Shown here: positions 1-7,345 of the stretch, in pieces
Position numbering within the stretch: position 1 is the stretch's first letter
Layout of the letters: every line of letters begins with the position of its first letter
NCBI GenBank assembly: GCA_036496425.1
Contig: DASXLG010000353.1
Coordinates: forward strand, 1-47,947
DNA: 47,947 nucleotides
Direction of reading: 5' to 3'
DNA from: Terriglobia bacterium
Lineage (GTDB): Bacteria; Acidobacteriota; Terriglobia; 20CM-2-55-15
Notes under the pieces: model-generated
The model's database searches: none
What the model was told of the DNA's origin: nothing
The model's input: only the letters and a program-made list of their open reading frames with translations
Made by a program: the position numbers and the translations under genes

Positions 1-906
1 TCCCTTGGTGTACCAGGAAGCGTGCTTGCGGAAGGAGTGCATTGCCATGCGCTCTCCAAACCAGCCGCACAGTTTACGGGCATGCGCGAACATAATTTCC
101 AGTACATCTGAAAAAACAGGAGGATCGGACGGCTCCCGTCCATCAAACACGTCGGCCAGATCGCGAAAGAGCCATGGCCTGCCGAGACAACCGCGGCCGA
201 CGATGACGCCGTCACAGCCCGTCTGACGCATCATCCTGAGGGCATCCTCGGCCTCCCAGATATCGCCGTTGCCGAGAACCGGAATGGTCAGCGAACCCTT
301 CAGCTCGCCAATCGCCTGCCAGTCGGCATGACCGTGATAGAGCTGCGCTGCGGTTCGGGCGTGCAACCCAACGGCGGCGCAACCTTCGTCCTCCGCGACG
401 CGCCCGGCTGCCAGATAAGTGAGGTAGTCCAGATTGATGCCCATGCGGAACTTGATCGTCACCGGAACATCTTTTGCATTGCTGACGGCCGCCCGAACTA
501 TTTTCCGCAGCAGATTCGGTTTGAGTGGAATCGCAGCCCCGCCGCCCTTTCTGGTGACCTTCGGGACAGGGCAGCCGAAATTCATATCGAGATGGTCGAT
601 GCGTGCTTCCTCCACCAGCCGCTTCACCGCTTCGGAAACGTAATACGGGTCGGTGCCGTACAGCTGCATGCTTCGGGGAGATTCATCCGGACCGAAGTCT
701 GCAAGCTTGAGCGTTTTCTCCCTCCCATCAACGAGCGGACGGGCGTTGATCATCTCGCTGACGTACAGTCCTGCGCCAAATTCGCGGCAGACGGAACGAA
801 ACGGATAATTCGTCACGCCGGCCATCGGCGCCAGTACCACGGGCGGCCATACCCGCATTTCACCGATTCGTACCGGCTTGAATTCTCCGGGCCGCGCGAA
901 CTGCAC
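1..906 (-). CDS. dusB: tRNA-dihydrouridine synthase, DusB-like (3' end outside window)
   Basis: The enzyme reduces specific uridines to dihydrouridine in the tRNA D-loop, using FMN and NADPH in the cytoplasm. The reverse strand reads VVLAPMAGVT near the N-terminus (flavin-site strand of the TIM barrel), then MNFGCPVPKV with the catalytic Cys, GGGAAI, FRMG, GLHARTAAQ, VLGNGDI and GCDGVIVGRG (phosphate-binding turn), and near the window edge KHASWYTKG, typical of DusB. About 300 residues are present and the C-terminus is cut off. The frame is open back to a TGA at about 965. GTG at 906 leaves the usual lead-in before the barrel; GTG at 942 and ATG at 858 are alternatives, and none has a clear Shine-Dalgarno. 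It is divergent from the RRM gene. Family is certain; the DusB subtype is likely. Confidence 0.9.
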   Translation of the reverse strand, partial: MQFARPGEFKPVRIGEMRVWPPVVLAPMAGVTNYPFRSVCREFGAGLYVSEMINARPLVDGREKTLKLADFGPDESPRSMQLYGTDPYYVSEAVKRLVEEARIDHLDMNFGCPVPKVTRKGGGAAIPLKPNLLRKIVRAAVSNAKDVPVTIKFRMGINLDYLTYLAAGRVAEDEGCAAVGLHARTAAQLYHGHADWQAIGELKGSLTIPVLGNGDIWEAEDALRMMRQTGCDGVIVGRGCLGRPWLFRDLADVFDGREPSDPPVFSDVLEIMFAHARKLCGWFGERMAMHSFRKHASWYTKG

Positions 907-1006
907 GCCGCGATTGATGGTGCTGCGATAGATACTGTCCACAGGACGATCATACCCGTTCCTGGAATCTCAATTGCCACCAAAGTCCAGCAGAGGTGTA
1001 AGAAAC

Positions 1007-1315
1007 ATGGCAAGGCTTTACATCGGAAACCTTCCTCATATGACTGCGGAACTTGAGCTTCAGGCCTGGGTTGAGCAGCATGGTTTCAAGGTCGAGGCTG
1101 TCCAGGTGATTCGCGACCTCGATTCCGGAACGTCACGCGGGTTCGCTTTTGTGGAATTGCCGGAAGTCCTGAAGGCAGAGGAAGCGGTCGGTGCATTGAA
1201 TGGTGAGAAATTGGAAGGACATAACCTTCGAGTCAGCGAGGCACGACCATTGCCGTTTCGCAATGAGGGCCGCCAGGTCAGCGGCACCCGCACCCCGAAA
1301 AAAAGAGCTTCTTAA
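1007..1315 (+). CDS. small RRM-domain RNA-binding protein
   Basis: A 102-residue protein made almost entirely of one RNA recognition motif. RNP2 is LYIGNLP at residues 4-10 and RNP1 is RGFAFVEL at about residues 43-50; the fold ends near residue 82 and is followed by a basic tail ending PKKRAS. Such single-RRM proteins occur in cyanobacteria, Acidobacteriota and others and bind single-stranded RNA, some of them cold-induced. ATG at 1007 is preceded by GAGGTG at 993-998. An upstream in-frame start at 974 would add residues unlike the family and lacks a better ribosome site. Its stop overlaps the stop of the convergent Crp/Fnr gene by four bases. The target RNA is unknown. Confidence 0.88.
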   Translation: MARLYIGNLPHMTAELELQAWVEQHGFKVEAVQVIRDLDSGTSRGFAFVELPEVLKAEEAVGALNGEKLEGHNLRVSEARPLPFRNEGRQVSGTRTPKKRAS

Positions 1316-1995
1316 TACCGTCTCAGAGTGATGAACTTGTAACAATTGCACGCCGCCCGCTCGAGCGCCTTTCGTGAGCGGATCGTAATCGAACCCGGCG
1401 TATACCGGATCAGCCCGGCGTCCTGCAGCGCCGCCGCCGCAACGGAAATCGTGGCGCGGCGCGTGCCAAGCACGCCTGCAATAGCATCCTGAGTAAACTT
1501 CAACTCGTTTGAGCGCGCCCGCTCCTGCATCATCAGAAGCCAGCGGCTGAACCGGTGCTCTATGGAATGGTTGTTATTGCAAATGCCGAGGTACGATATC
1601 TGGAGGAGCAGGTAGTCCAGATACTGCAGCATCGCGTCATGAAACGTACGGCATTGCTGAAAATGCTTTCGCAAAGCAGACGCTCTCGCAACCAGCGCCG
1701 TTCCGGAAATCTGAACGACTCCGCGAAACGGTTTGGTGCGTCCGACAATGCCACAAATTCCCGCAATGCCCTCACTGCCCACTGCCCAGACTTCAACGCT
1801 GCCGCCTTCCCCTGTGTCTCCAGTGAATGAGACCACGGAAGTAATCGGAAAATATACGTAGGACGGAGTCTGATGCGGTTCATAAACCGAAGTCCCCTTG
1901 GTCAGCTCGACCATCTTCAGGTCGCTCGCGACCAAATTGAAATCAGCCGAAGGCAGGCGTTGGAGTATGGCGTTTGGATATCGTTTGTCGACCAT
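1312..1995 (-). CDS. Crp/Fnr-family transcriptional regulator (paralogue 1)
   Basis: About 227 residues with the two-part Crp/Fnr plan. An N-terminal cyclic-nucleotide-binding-type beta barrel (residues about 20-125, with VYFPITSVVSF and VGSEGIAGICG) is followed by the dimer helix and a C-terminal winged helix (about 150-210) whose recognition region is FTQDAIAGVLGTRRATISVA. The classical cAMP-site Arg/Glu pattern of E. coli Crp is not evident, and there is no Fnr-type N-terminal Cys cluster, so the ligand is unknown. ATG at 1995 is taken as start; GTG at 2001 is two codons upstream. It is the last of three co-directional paralogues, and a GTAC-N6-GTAC palindrome lies about 50 bases upstream, suggesting it is a target of itself or of a sister protein. 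Confidence 0.88.
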   Translation of the reverse strand: MVDKRYPNAILQRLPSADFNLVASDLKMVELTKGTSVYEPHQTPSYVYFPITSVVSFTGDTGEGGSVEVWAVGSEGIAGICGIVGRTKPFRGVVQISGTALVARASALRKHFQQCRTFHDAMLQYLDYLLLQISYLGICNNNHSIEHRFSRWLLMMQERARSNELKFTQDAIAGVLGTRRATISVAAAALQDAGLIRYTPGSITIRSRKALERAACNCYKFITLRRY

Positions 1996-2045
1996 GCGCA
2001 CCGAAAACCCCGGTCTTAAAAAAGTATCACAGAGTTTTCGGATCT

Positions 2046-2059
2046 GTACGCAGCGGTAC
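2046..2059. promoter_or_regulatory. candidate operator, GTAC-N6-GTAC, upstream of Crp paralogue 1
   Basis: The 14-mer GTACGCAGCGGTAC lies in the 58-base gap between paralogues 2 and 1, about 50 bases before the start of paralogue 1. Two similar sites precede paralogue 2. Four-base half-sites six bases apart match the geometry of Crp/Fnr operators (GTGA-N6-TCAC). The function is inferred. Confidence 0.5.
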
Positions 2060-2740
2060 TTAGCTATCGAGCTTTAAATGCGCGGCAAAAATCGCTTCGT
2101 AACATTCGCAGCTCGCGTGTTCCAGAGGTTTGCGATCGAGGATGTCGATTACACCTCTGGTGTAACGAATCGCACCCTTTTTCTGGAACGCACTTGCCGT
2201 TACGGACACAGAAGCCCGCCTGCTGCCGAGCACTCGCGCCAGCGCTTCCTGAGTCAGGGGCACGCGGTCGGCAACCGAACGGTCATGAGCCATCAACAGC
2301 CAACGGCAAAACCGTTCTTCGACCGAGTGGAATTTGTTGCAGACAGCCGTTTGGGCAATCTGGATCAGCAGGGCGTTGGTGTAATGCAGCAGAATACGGT
2401 TCAACGTTTCGCACCGTTTGAATTCCTTGCGCAGCAAATCCCGCCTCATGGCATAGGCCCGCCCGGGAAGCTGAACCACGGCGCGGAATGCGGTCGTGTC
2501 CGCCAGAAGTGAAGCAATCCCAACGACCCCCTCATTGCCGATCACACAGACTTCGAGTGTTTCACCATCGGAAGTGCCCGAGAGATATGAGATCGTCGCC
2601 TCTTCCGGAAAATAGACGTCCTTGATTCGCGCTCCGGTCTCATACAGCACCGCTCCCTGCGCGAGTTCGACGGGTTTCAACTGGTTCATGATCACTCGAT
2701 ATTCTTTGTGAGGCAGCGCCTTCAGTATGCGGTTCTTCAT
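2060..2740 (-). CDS. Crp/Fnr-family transcriptional regulator (paralogue 2)
   Basis: A 226-residue protein with an N-terminal cNMP-binding-like barrel (about 15-125; VYFPEEATISYL and VIGNEGVVGIASLL) and a C-terminal helix-turn-helix (about 150-205; LTQEALARVLGSRRASVSVT). It resembles paralogues 1 and 3 along its whole length, so the three arose by duplication. The start is ATG at 2740, and its N-terminus (MKNRILKALP) aligns with an internal Met of paralogue 3. Two GTAC-N6-GTAC palindromes lie 42 and 81 bases upstream. No metal-binding Cys cluster is seen and the effector cannot be named. It most likely regulates transcription as a dimer. Confidence 0.88.
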   Translation of the reverse strand: MKNRILKALPHKEYRVIMNQLKPVELAQGAVLYETGARIKDVYFPEEATISYLSGTSDGETLEVCVIGNEGVVGIASLLADTTAFRAVVQLPGRAYAMRRDLLRKEFKRCETLNRILLHYTNALLIQIAQTAVCNKFHSVEERFCRWLLMAHDRSVADRVPLTQEALARVLGSRRASVSVTASAFQKKGAIRYTRGVIDILDRKPLEHASCECYEAIFAAHLKLDS

Positions 2741-2781
2741 TGTGTGCGAATTGTAAGTACCAGACTAAACACGCTCAGTCG

Positions 2782-2795
2782 GTACGCTGCCGTAC
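2782..2795. promoter_or_regulatory. candidate operator, GTAC-N6-GTAC, proximal site of Crp paralogue 2
   Basis: GTACGCTGCCGTAC, centred about 48 bases upstream of the ATG of paralogue 2, has five-base arms that are exact inverse complements. It shares spacing and arms with the sites at 2046 and 2821. Confidence 0.5.
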
Positions 2796-2820
2796 ATGGC
2801 TGCGAGAATTTCTTGTGCGG

Positions 2821-2834
2821 GTACGGCACCGTAC
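2821..2834. promoter_or_regulatory. candidate operator, GTAC-N6-GTAC, distal site of Crp paralogue 2
   Basis: GTACGGCACCGTAC has six-base perfect arms around a CA centre. Its centre is 39 bases from that of the proximal site, close to four helical turns, so two dimers could bind the same face. Regulation is inferred. Confidence 0.5.
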
Positions 2835-2861
2835 GTGTAAAAACAACGCTGGGACGTGGAA

Positions 2862-2879
2862 CGCGGGCTAAAGCCCGCG
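2862..2879. terminator. GC-rich hairpin downstream of Crp paralogue 3
   Basis: CGCGGGC, TAAA, GCCCGCG forms a seven-pair hairpin 15 bases beyond the stop of paralogue 3. A T-rich run comes only later on the minus strand, so termination would be imperfect. The same GCGGGCTAAAGCCCGC motif is a common dispersed intergenic palindrome in bacteria. Confidence 0.45.
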
Positions 2880-2893
2880 ACTATCGCGTTTTG

Positions 2894-3610
2894 CTATGAA
2901 GATTGACGGCGGTGCACACCGTGGCGGAGAATGCCGTAGCATTCGCAAGCCATGGCCTCCAGTCCGTGCGGATCCAGAATCGTGATTTGACCGCGGTTGA
3001 TCTTGATAAGGCCGGCCCGCTGAAGAAGGCCCGCCGCGACCGTCACGCTTGCCCTTCTGGTGCCGAGCAGCCGCGCGATGACATCATGCGTAAGCACCAG
3101 CACGTCGCTTCGAACGGCATCTCTGGCGACCAGAAGCCAGCGGCAAAAGCGCTCCTGCAGCCTATGGTAGCAGTTGCAGATACTCGACTGCGCAATCTGA
3201 ATCAGGAACGTGTTGGTATATTTCAGCAGCAGGTCGCGGAGGAGCGGGTTACGTCTAAATTCGTCGTAAAGCCGGCGGCCGCGGATTCGAAACGCGTCCC
3301 CTCCCATTTGAACAATCGCCCGATAGGGCATAACACCCCCGAGGATGGCGGGAACACCGACCATTCCTTCATAACCGATCATCCCGATCTCGACCGTCGC
3401 GCCCTCGGAATTCAAGGAAACGATGGAGACAAGAGCGTTCGTCAGGAAATAGACGTGTTCGACGGTCTCATCGGGTTCGTACAGTATCGTACCGGCCGCA
3501 AGCCTTACAGGTTCGAGGGTTTTCATCCAGTCCCGGGACGCGGTAGGCAGCGCAGCGAGGATTTTGTTCATGGATCTTTCGGAACTCTCTTCGTATCTCT
3601 TCGGTTTCAT
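2894..3610 (-). CDS. Crp/Fnr-family transcriptional regulator (paralogue 3)
   Basis: Third member of the tandem family, 238 residues from the ATG at 3610. The cNMP-like barrel (about 30-140) contains VYFLTNALVSIV and MIGYEGMVGVPAIL; the winged helix (about 165-220) contains LTHDVIARLLGTRRASVTVA. The first 13 residues are absent from paralogue 2, whose start aligns with the Met encoded at 3571, so 3571 is an alternative start. Unlike its sisters it has no GTAC-N6-GTAC site in the 200 bases upstream, so it may be controlled differently or sit upstream in the regulatory chain. The ligand and targets are unknown. Confidence 0.87.
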   Translation of the reverse strand: MKPKRYEESSERSMNKILAALPTASRDWMKTLEPVRLAAGTILYEPDETVEHVYFLTNALVSIVSLNSEGATVEIGMIGYEGMVGVPAILGGVMPYRAIVQMGGDAFRIRGRRLYDEFRRNPLLRDLLLKYTNTFLIQIAQSSICNCYHRLQERFCRWLLVARDAVRSDVLVLTHDVIARLLGTRRASVTVAAGLLQRAGLIKINRGQITILDPHGLEAMACECYGILRHGVHRRQSS

Positions 3611-3810
3611 GCCACCGCCTCAATACGTTCATAAGTGAGTTCTGCAATCGCATTTCCAAAACCGCGGCACCCTATGACCTTATTAGATGGAAATTAAGAG
3701 GTCCCGTACTCGTAAGATGGGCGCGAAATTAGGGCGGGGTGTCCTTCATCAACATTCATCAACCTAACGAGCACCGTAAGAAGCCGCTTAGCCTCCCTTT
3801 GACAGGAGCG

Positions 3811-3884
3811 GACGGGGTGGTCCGGTATGGAACAACTAGAAAACAGGCCTTTCGAAAGGTTTCGTCGATCCGGACCACCCCGTC
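3811..3884. repeat. long intergenic inverted repeat with inner palindrome
   Basis: GACGGGGTGGTCCGG at 3811-3825 is matched perfectly by its inverse complement at 3870-3884. In the 44-base loop, CCTTTCGAAAGG (3848-3859) is itself a perfect palindrome, giving a nested cruciform. It occupies the centre of the 398-base gap between Crp paralogue 3 and the receiver genes; nothing else coding was seen there. The right arm recurs at 23349-23359. Confidence 0.75.
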
Positions 3885-3928
3885 TGCGCCGCTAAGGTGA
3901 CTTCGCAACTTTTTGTTCATGGCGCAGC

Positions 3929-3953
3929 CACCCCTCCTGTCTCAGGAGGGGTG
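3929..3953. terminator. 11-bp hairpin downstream of the response-regulator operon
   Basis: CACCCCTCCTG, loop TCT, CAGGAGGGGTG: a perfect, very stable hairpin about 55 bases past the stop of the last receiver gene on the minus strand. No long T run follows directly. It belongs to the same dispersed repeat as the hairpin at 23393-23414, so it may be a repeat element used as a terminator. Confidence 0.5.
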
Positions 3954-4008
3954 TTGCCAACGGTAAATGCGGTCACAGCCCGCGCCTGTAGAGATGGTCC
4001 GATAACAA

Positions 4009-4452
4009 TTAGTATGGAAGCTTGTTCAGGAGCCCCCAGTAGACTCCAAGCTCGGAGACGGCATGGACAAAGTTGCTGAAGTCCACAGGCTTCACGATGT
4101 AGCTGTTCACGCCGAGATTGTACGTGTCGAGCACATCGCGCTCTTCCTGGGACGACGTCAGCATGACAACCGGGGTGTGTTTTGTGCGGTTGTCGGCTTT
4201 GATTCGCCTCAGGACCTCGATTCCGTCGACCTTGGGCAGTTTCAGATCGAGTAGAACCACTTTGGGGTGGTTCTCAATCTTTCTGGTTGCGAACGCGCCG
4301 GTCGCAAAAATAAAGTCGAGGGCCTCGGCTCCGTCCTTTACGACAAAGACCTTGCCTGCCATGTTCTGCTTCTGGAGCGCGCGGATCGTGAGTTCAACGT
4401 CGTTCGGGTTGTCCTCTACCAGGAGAATCTCAACATCCTCAAGCGTGGTCAT
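4009..4452 (-). CDS. single-domain response regulator (Rcp1-like receiver)
   Basis: About 147 residues forming one receiver domain with no output domain, like the phytochrome partner Rcp1. Visible are the acidic pair in [10 protein letters not shown], phosphoacceptor Asp in VVLLDLKLP, Thr/Ser in [10 protein letters not shown] and the Lys-Pro turn in IVKPVDF, so it should accept phosphate. ATG at 4452 follows the previous gene's stop by 17 bases; an upstream TTG at 4500 would overlap that gene and lacks family support. It is the last gene of the kinase operon. Receivers of this type usually relay phosphate or bind partner proteins rather than DNA. Confidence 0.9.
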   Translation of the reverse strand: MTTLEDVEILLVEDNPNDVELTIRALQKQNMAGKVFVVKDGAEALDFIFATGAFATRKIENHPKVVLLDLKLPKVDGIEVLRRIKADNRTKHTPVVMLTSSQEERDVLDTYNLGVNSYIVKPVDFSNFVHAVSELGVYWGLLNKLPY

Positions 4453-4469
4453 GTCTTCAATCTCTACGG

Positions 4470-4889
4470 TTAAAGTGGTGACTTGTTTAAAACCAGCCAA
4501 TACGTGCCTAAATCGCCAACAGCTTTATAGAACTTGTCGAACTCGACGGGCTTTACAACATAGCTGTTCACTCCGAGTTTGTAGCACTCGTTGATATCGC
4601 GCTCTTCCTGGGACGAGGTCAGGACGACGACGGGGATTGAATGAGCGCGCTCGTCCGCCCGAACGCGGCGCAACACCTCGATGCCGTCGATCTTAGGCAG
4701 CTTCAAATCGAGAAACACGACTCTGGGTTTCGGACGGCTGCTCAGCAGGTATTCGAGCGCTTCGGCGCCGTCACGCGCAATCGCAAGCCGCGCGCCGATG
4801 TCGCTTTTGCGCAGCGCACGCAGCGTGAGTTCGGCATCGTTGGGATTGTCTTCAACGAGCAGAATGTCGATTTCTTCGGCCGCTTTCAT
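4470..4889 (-). CDS. single-domain response regulator (Rcp1-like receiver)
   Basis: A 139-residue receiver-only protein with all core residues: acidic pair in [11 protein letters not shown], Asp in [19 protein letters not shown] and VVKPVEF. It is close in sequence to the following receiver, so the pair is a tandem duplication. Its ATG directly abuts the TAA of the histidine kinase upstream, implying translational coupling. Having two receivers behind one kinase suggests a branched relay or a phosphate sink. The kinase lacks its usual phosphoacceptor His, so the phosphate donor may be another kinase. Confidence 0.9.
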   Translation of the reverse strand: MKAAEEIDILLVEDNPNDAELTLRALRKSDIGARLAIARDGAEALEYLLSSRPKPRVVFLDLKLPKIDGIEVLRRVRADERAHSIPVVVLTSSQEERDINECYKLGVNSYVVKPVEFDKFYKAVGDLGTYWLVLNKSPL

Positions 4890-7118
4890 TTAGGCCTTTG
4901 GTATTGAGAAATAGAACGTCGCGCCTTCATTCACCTTACCTTCAGCCCAGACGCGGCCGCCGTGGCGGTGAATGATCCGTTGGACGAGGGCCAGTCCGAC
5001 TCCGGCGCCTTCAAAATCATCGACGCTGTGCAATCGCTGGAATACTCCGAACAATTTAGGGCTGTATTGCATATCGAAACCTACGCCGTTGTCACGAATG
5101 AAATACGTGTTCTGGTTGCCGCCGGCCTGATGTCCGATTTCGATTGCCGGATCCGATTTCGGCCGCGTGAACTTGAACGAATTGGAAATCAGATTATAGA
5201 GAACCTGCCGGAGCATCGTTCGATCGCCGAACGCCGCCGGGAGTTTCTGGATCTCAACTTTGACCGGGCGTTCCTTATTGGCGGCCTGCACTTCTTCGAA
5301 CACGTTCTTCGCCAACTCGTCCATATTGATATCCACCTGGTCGAGGGGTTGGCGGCCGAGGTGCGAAAACGTCAAGAGGCCGTCGATCAATTCGCTCATG
5401 CTCCGCGCATTGCTGCGAATGATGTTCAGCAGACGCTTCCCTTCCTCGTCCATTTTGTCGGGATACTCTTCCATCAACACCCGGGAGAAGCCGTCGATGG
5501 CCCGGAGCGGCCCGCGCATGTCATCCGAGATGGAATAGGTGAAAGCTTCGAGTTCCTTGACCATCATTTCCAGTTGCGCGGTGCGTTCCTTGACGCGCTG
5601 CTCCAGTTCCCCGTTCAGGCGCTGGATCTCATCGGTCTTCGATCGCACCTCGTTCAGCGCACTCTGAGTGTCGCTGTGCAACCGCGCGTTATCGATGCCG
5701 AGTGCCGCGCGGCGGGCCAGTTCTTCCGCGAAGTGAAGGTCCGCCTCCGTATATCGCCGCGCCGGATTCTCCGATGCCAGTGTGATGGCGCCGAGGGTAC
5801 GGCCGCGCGCAACGAGGGGCACGACCATAGCGGAGGCCAGCCCGAGTTCCTGCAGAATTTTGAAGTGTTCGGCGTCCTGGGCCAGCGCGATCAACATGGA
5901 ATCGGGAATGTCGGTATAGATTTTGGCTTTCCCGCTCCGCATGACGTGCGCAACGCCATGAGGCGCGGCAGGATTCGAGGAAAACTTTTTCTGGAACTCC
6001 CGTGCCCATTCCGCGCGCTGCGGATCCCGATGCGTCAAAGCGACGCGGTGAAAACCGTTGTTTTCATCGACCACATCTACGGCGCACCAGTCCGCCAGAC
6101 GGTTGACGGCCAGCTTCGCCACCGTCATGAGGTTCGTCTGGTAGTCCAGCGATGACGCCAGTACGGTGCTGGCCTCACCCAGAAACGCCAGTTTTTCGGC
6201 GTTCGTCTCGGCTTCCGAACGAGCCACGCGTTCGTATATGAGAAGCTTGTCGCGTTCCTCTTCAGCCCGCGTGCGCTTGATGAAATCGCCGACCTGCCGG
6301 CCCAGCGCATCGAACATCTGGAGCATTTCGTCGTCGGGCTGAACAACCTCGCGGTTGTAGAACGCAATGACGCAGGCGACGTGCTCTCCTACCCGAATCG
6401 GGAAGGCAAAGGCTCCGTGCAGACCGACGCGTTCCGCAATCGGCGCCCGCGGAAAATTCTTATCGTCAACCACGTTATCAATCCAGGCCGGCTGGCTGCT
6501 CACGAGAACCCGGCCAACCAGATCAATCCCTGGAAATAAGATAGTCTTCCGTCCGGCCTTCTCGAATTCTTCGACTTCATAAGCCGGCAAATGCCAGCTG
6601 CCTTCAATGTGCAACGTATTGGAATCGGCGTTGACGACCCACAGTTCTCCGAGTTCCCATCCAACCGCCTCACAGATGTATTGCAACAACTTCGGCGTCG
6701 CTTCCGACAGACTTGACGATTCGGCAAGGGCGCGAGTCACTGCATACTGGGCCGCAAGACGCTGGTCCGTGGATTTGCGCGATGCAATGTCACGGATGAC
6801 GCCGGTGTAGATGTGCCTGTTGTTCTTATTGTATTCGCCGAGCGAAAACTCGATCTGAACCGGTTTGCCCGACTTATGGGTTCCCATTACTTCAACAGCA
6901 GTGCCGCCCTTCAAGCGGCGGCGCGCCTGCTCAACATGCTGTTTGTAGTTCGGAATAATGCGGTCGACGGAGTGGCCGGCCATTTCCGGGACACTATAAC
7001 CAAAGATCCGCTCGGCCGCTCGGCTGATCGACAAAATCCGGCCCTGCTCATCAATGGTGACAATCGCATCTGTGGCCGCTTCTTCGATGATTTCGTATCG
7101 GTCCGTAAGCTCTTCCAT
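4890..7118 (-). CDS. PAS-GAF-GAF sensor histidine kinase with His-to-Asp phosphoacceptor
   Basis: A 742-residue soluble sensor. A PAS domain (about 7-120; GRILSISRAAERIFGYS) precedes two GAF domains (about 130-300 and 335-475), a coiled-coil linker, a dimerisation region (about 520-600) and an HATPase_c domain (about 625-742) with N-box LYNLISNSFKFT, RDNGVGFDM and GAGVGLALVQR. The dimerisation motif, normally SHDLRAPLRAIDGFS in this phytochrome-like class, reads SDDMRGPLRAIDGFS, so the phosphoacceptor His is Asp at residue 532 (codon 5525-5523). ATP binding looks intact while autophosphorylation on His should be impossible. ATG 7118 follows AGAGAGAAGACA; an upstream TTG at 7199 is weaker. No membrane segment is seen. 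It is co-operonic with two receivers. Confidence 0.9.
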   Translation of the reverse strand: MEELTDRYEIIEEAATDAIVTIDEQGRILSISRAAERIFGYSVPEMAGHSVDRIIPNYKQHVEQARRRLKGGTAVEVMGTHKSGKPVQIEFSLGEYNKNNRHIYTGVIRDIASRKSTDQRLAAQYAVTRALAESSSLSEATPKLLQYICEAVGWELGELWVVNADSNTLHIEGSWHLPAYEVEEFEKAGRKTILFPGIDLVGRVLVSSQPAWIDNVVDDKNFPRAPIAERVGLHGAFAFPIRVGEHVACVIAFYNREVVQPDDEMLQMFDALGRQVGDFIKRTRAEEERDKLLIYERVARSEAETNAEKLAFLGEASTVLASSLDYQTNLMTVAKLAVNRLADWCAVDVVDENNGFHRVALTHRDPQRAEWAREFQKKFSSNPAAPHGVAHVMRSGKAKIYTDIPDSMLIALAQDAEHFKILQELGLASAMVVPLVARGRTLGAITLASENPARRYTEADLHFAEELARRAALGIDNARLHSDTQSALNEVRSKTDEIQRLNGELEQRVKERTAQLEMMVKELEAFTYSISDDMRGPLRAIDGFSRVLMEEYPDKMDEEGKRLLNIIRSNARSMSELIDGLLTFSHLGRQPLDQVDINMDELAKNVFEEVQAANKERPVKVEIQKLPAAFGDRTMLRQVLYNLISNSFKFTRPKSDPAIEIGHQAGGNQNTYFIRDNGVGFDMQYSPKLFGVFQRLHSVDDFEGAGVGLALVQRIIHRHGGRVWAEGKVNEGATFYFSIPKA

Positions 7119-7345
7119 TGTCTTCTCTCTGTTTAGGGCAGTCTTGTCAGTCTTGTCCCTGTTCGTAGCAACGCCTTCTGATAGCAACGGATTTACCAAA
7201 CCTGCCCCGGCGTCGAGAATAAAGCAACCTCATGATTAACAATGAGTTATCCTCATGGGCAAGCGGCTCGCCGGCGTGGCCTTTTACCGGAAAGGTAAGG
7301 AGCGGCACTTTCAAAGGGGAAAATTGTCCTGTATAAGGAATACAA

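Noticed and set aside
328-1056. Plus-strand open frame of about 240 codons
   Set aside because: It lies antisense to the clearly recognisable Dus coding sequence and its product has no family pattern.
4962-6155. 397-codon plus-strand frame inside the sensor kinase
   Set aside because: It is antisense to conserved GAF and ATPase domains; the length is a side effect of codon bias in GC-rich DNA.
7200-7345. Promoter for the permease (TATAAG near 7333)
   Set aside because: A -10-like hexamer without a well-placed -35 is not enough evidence.
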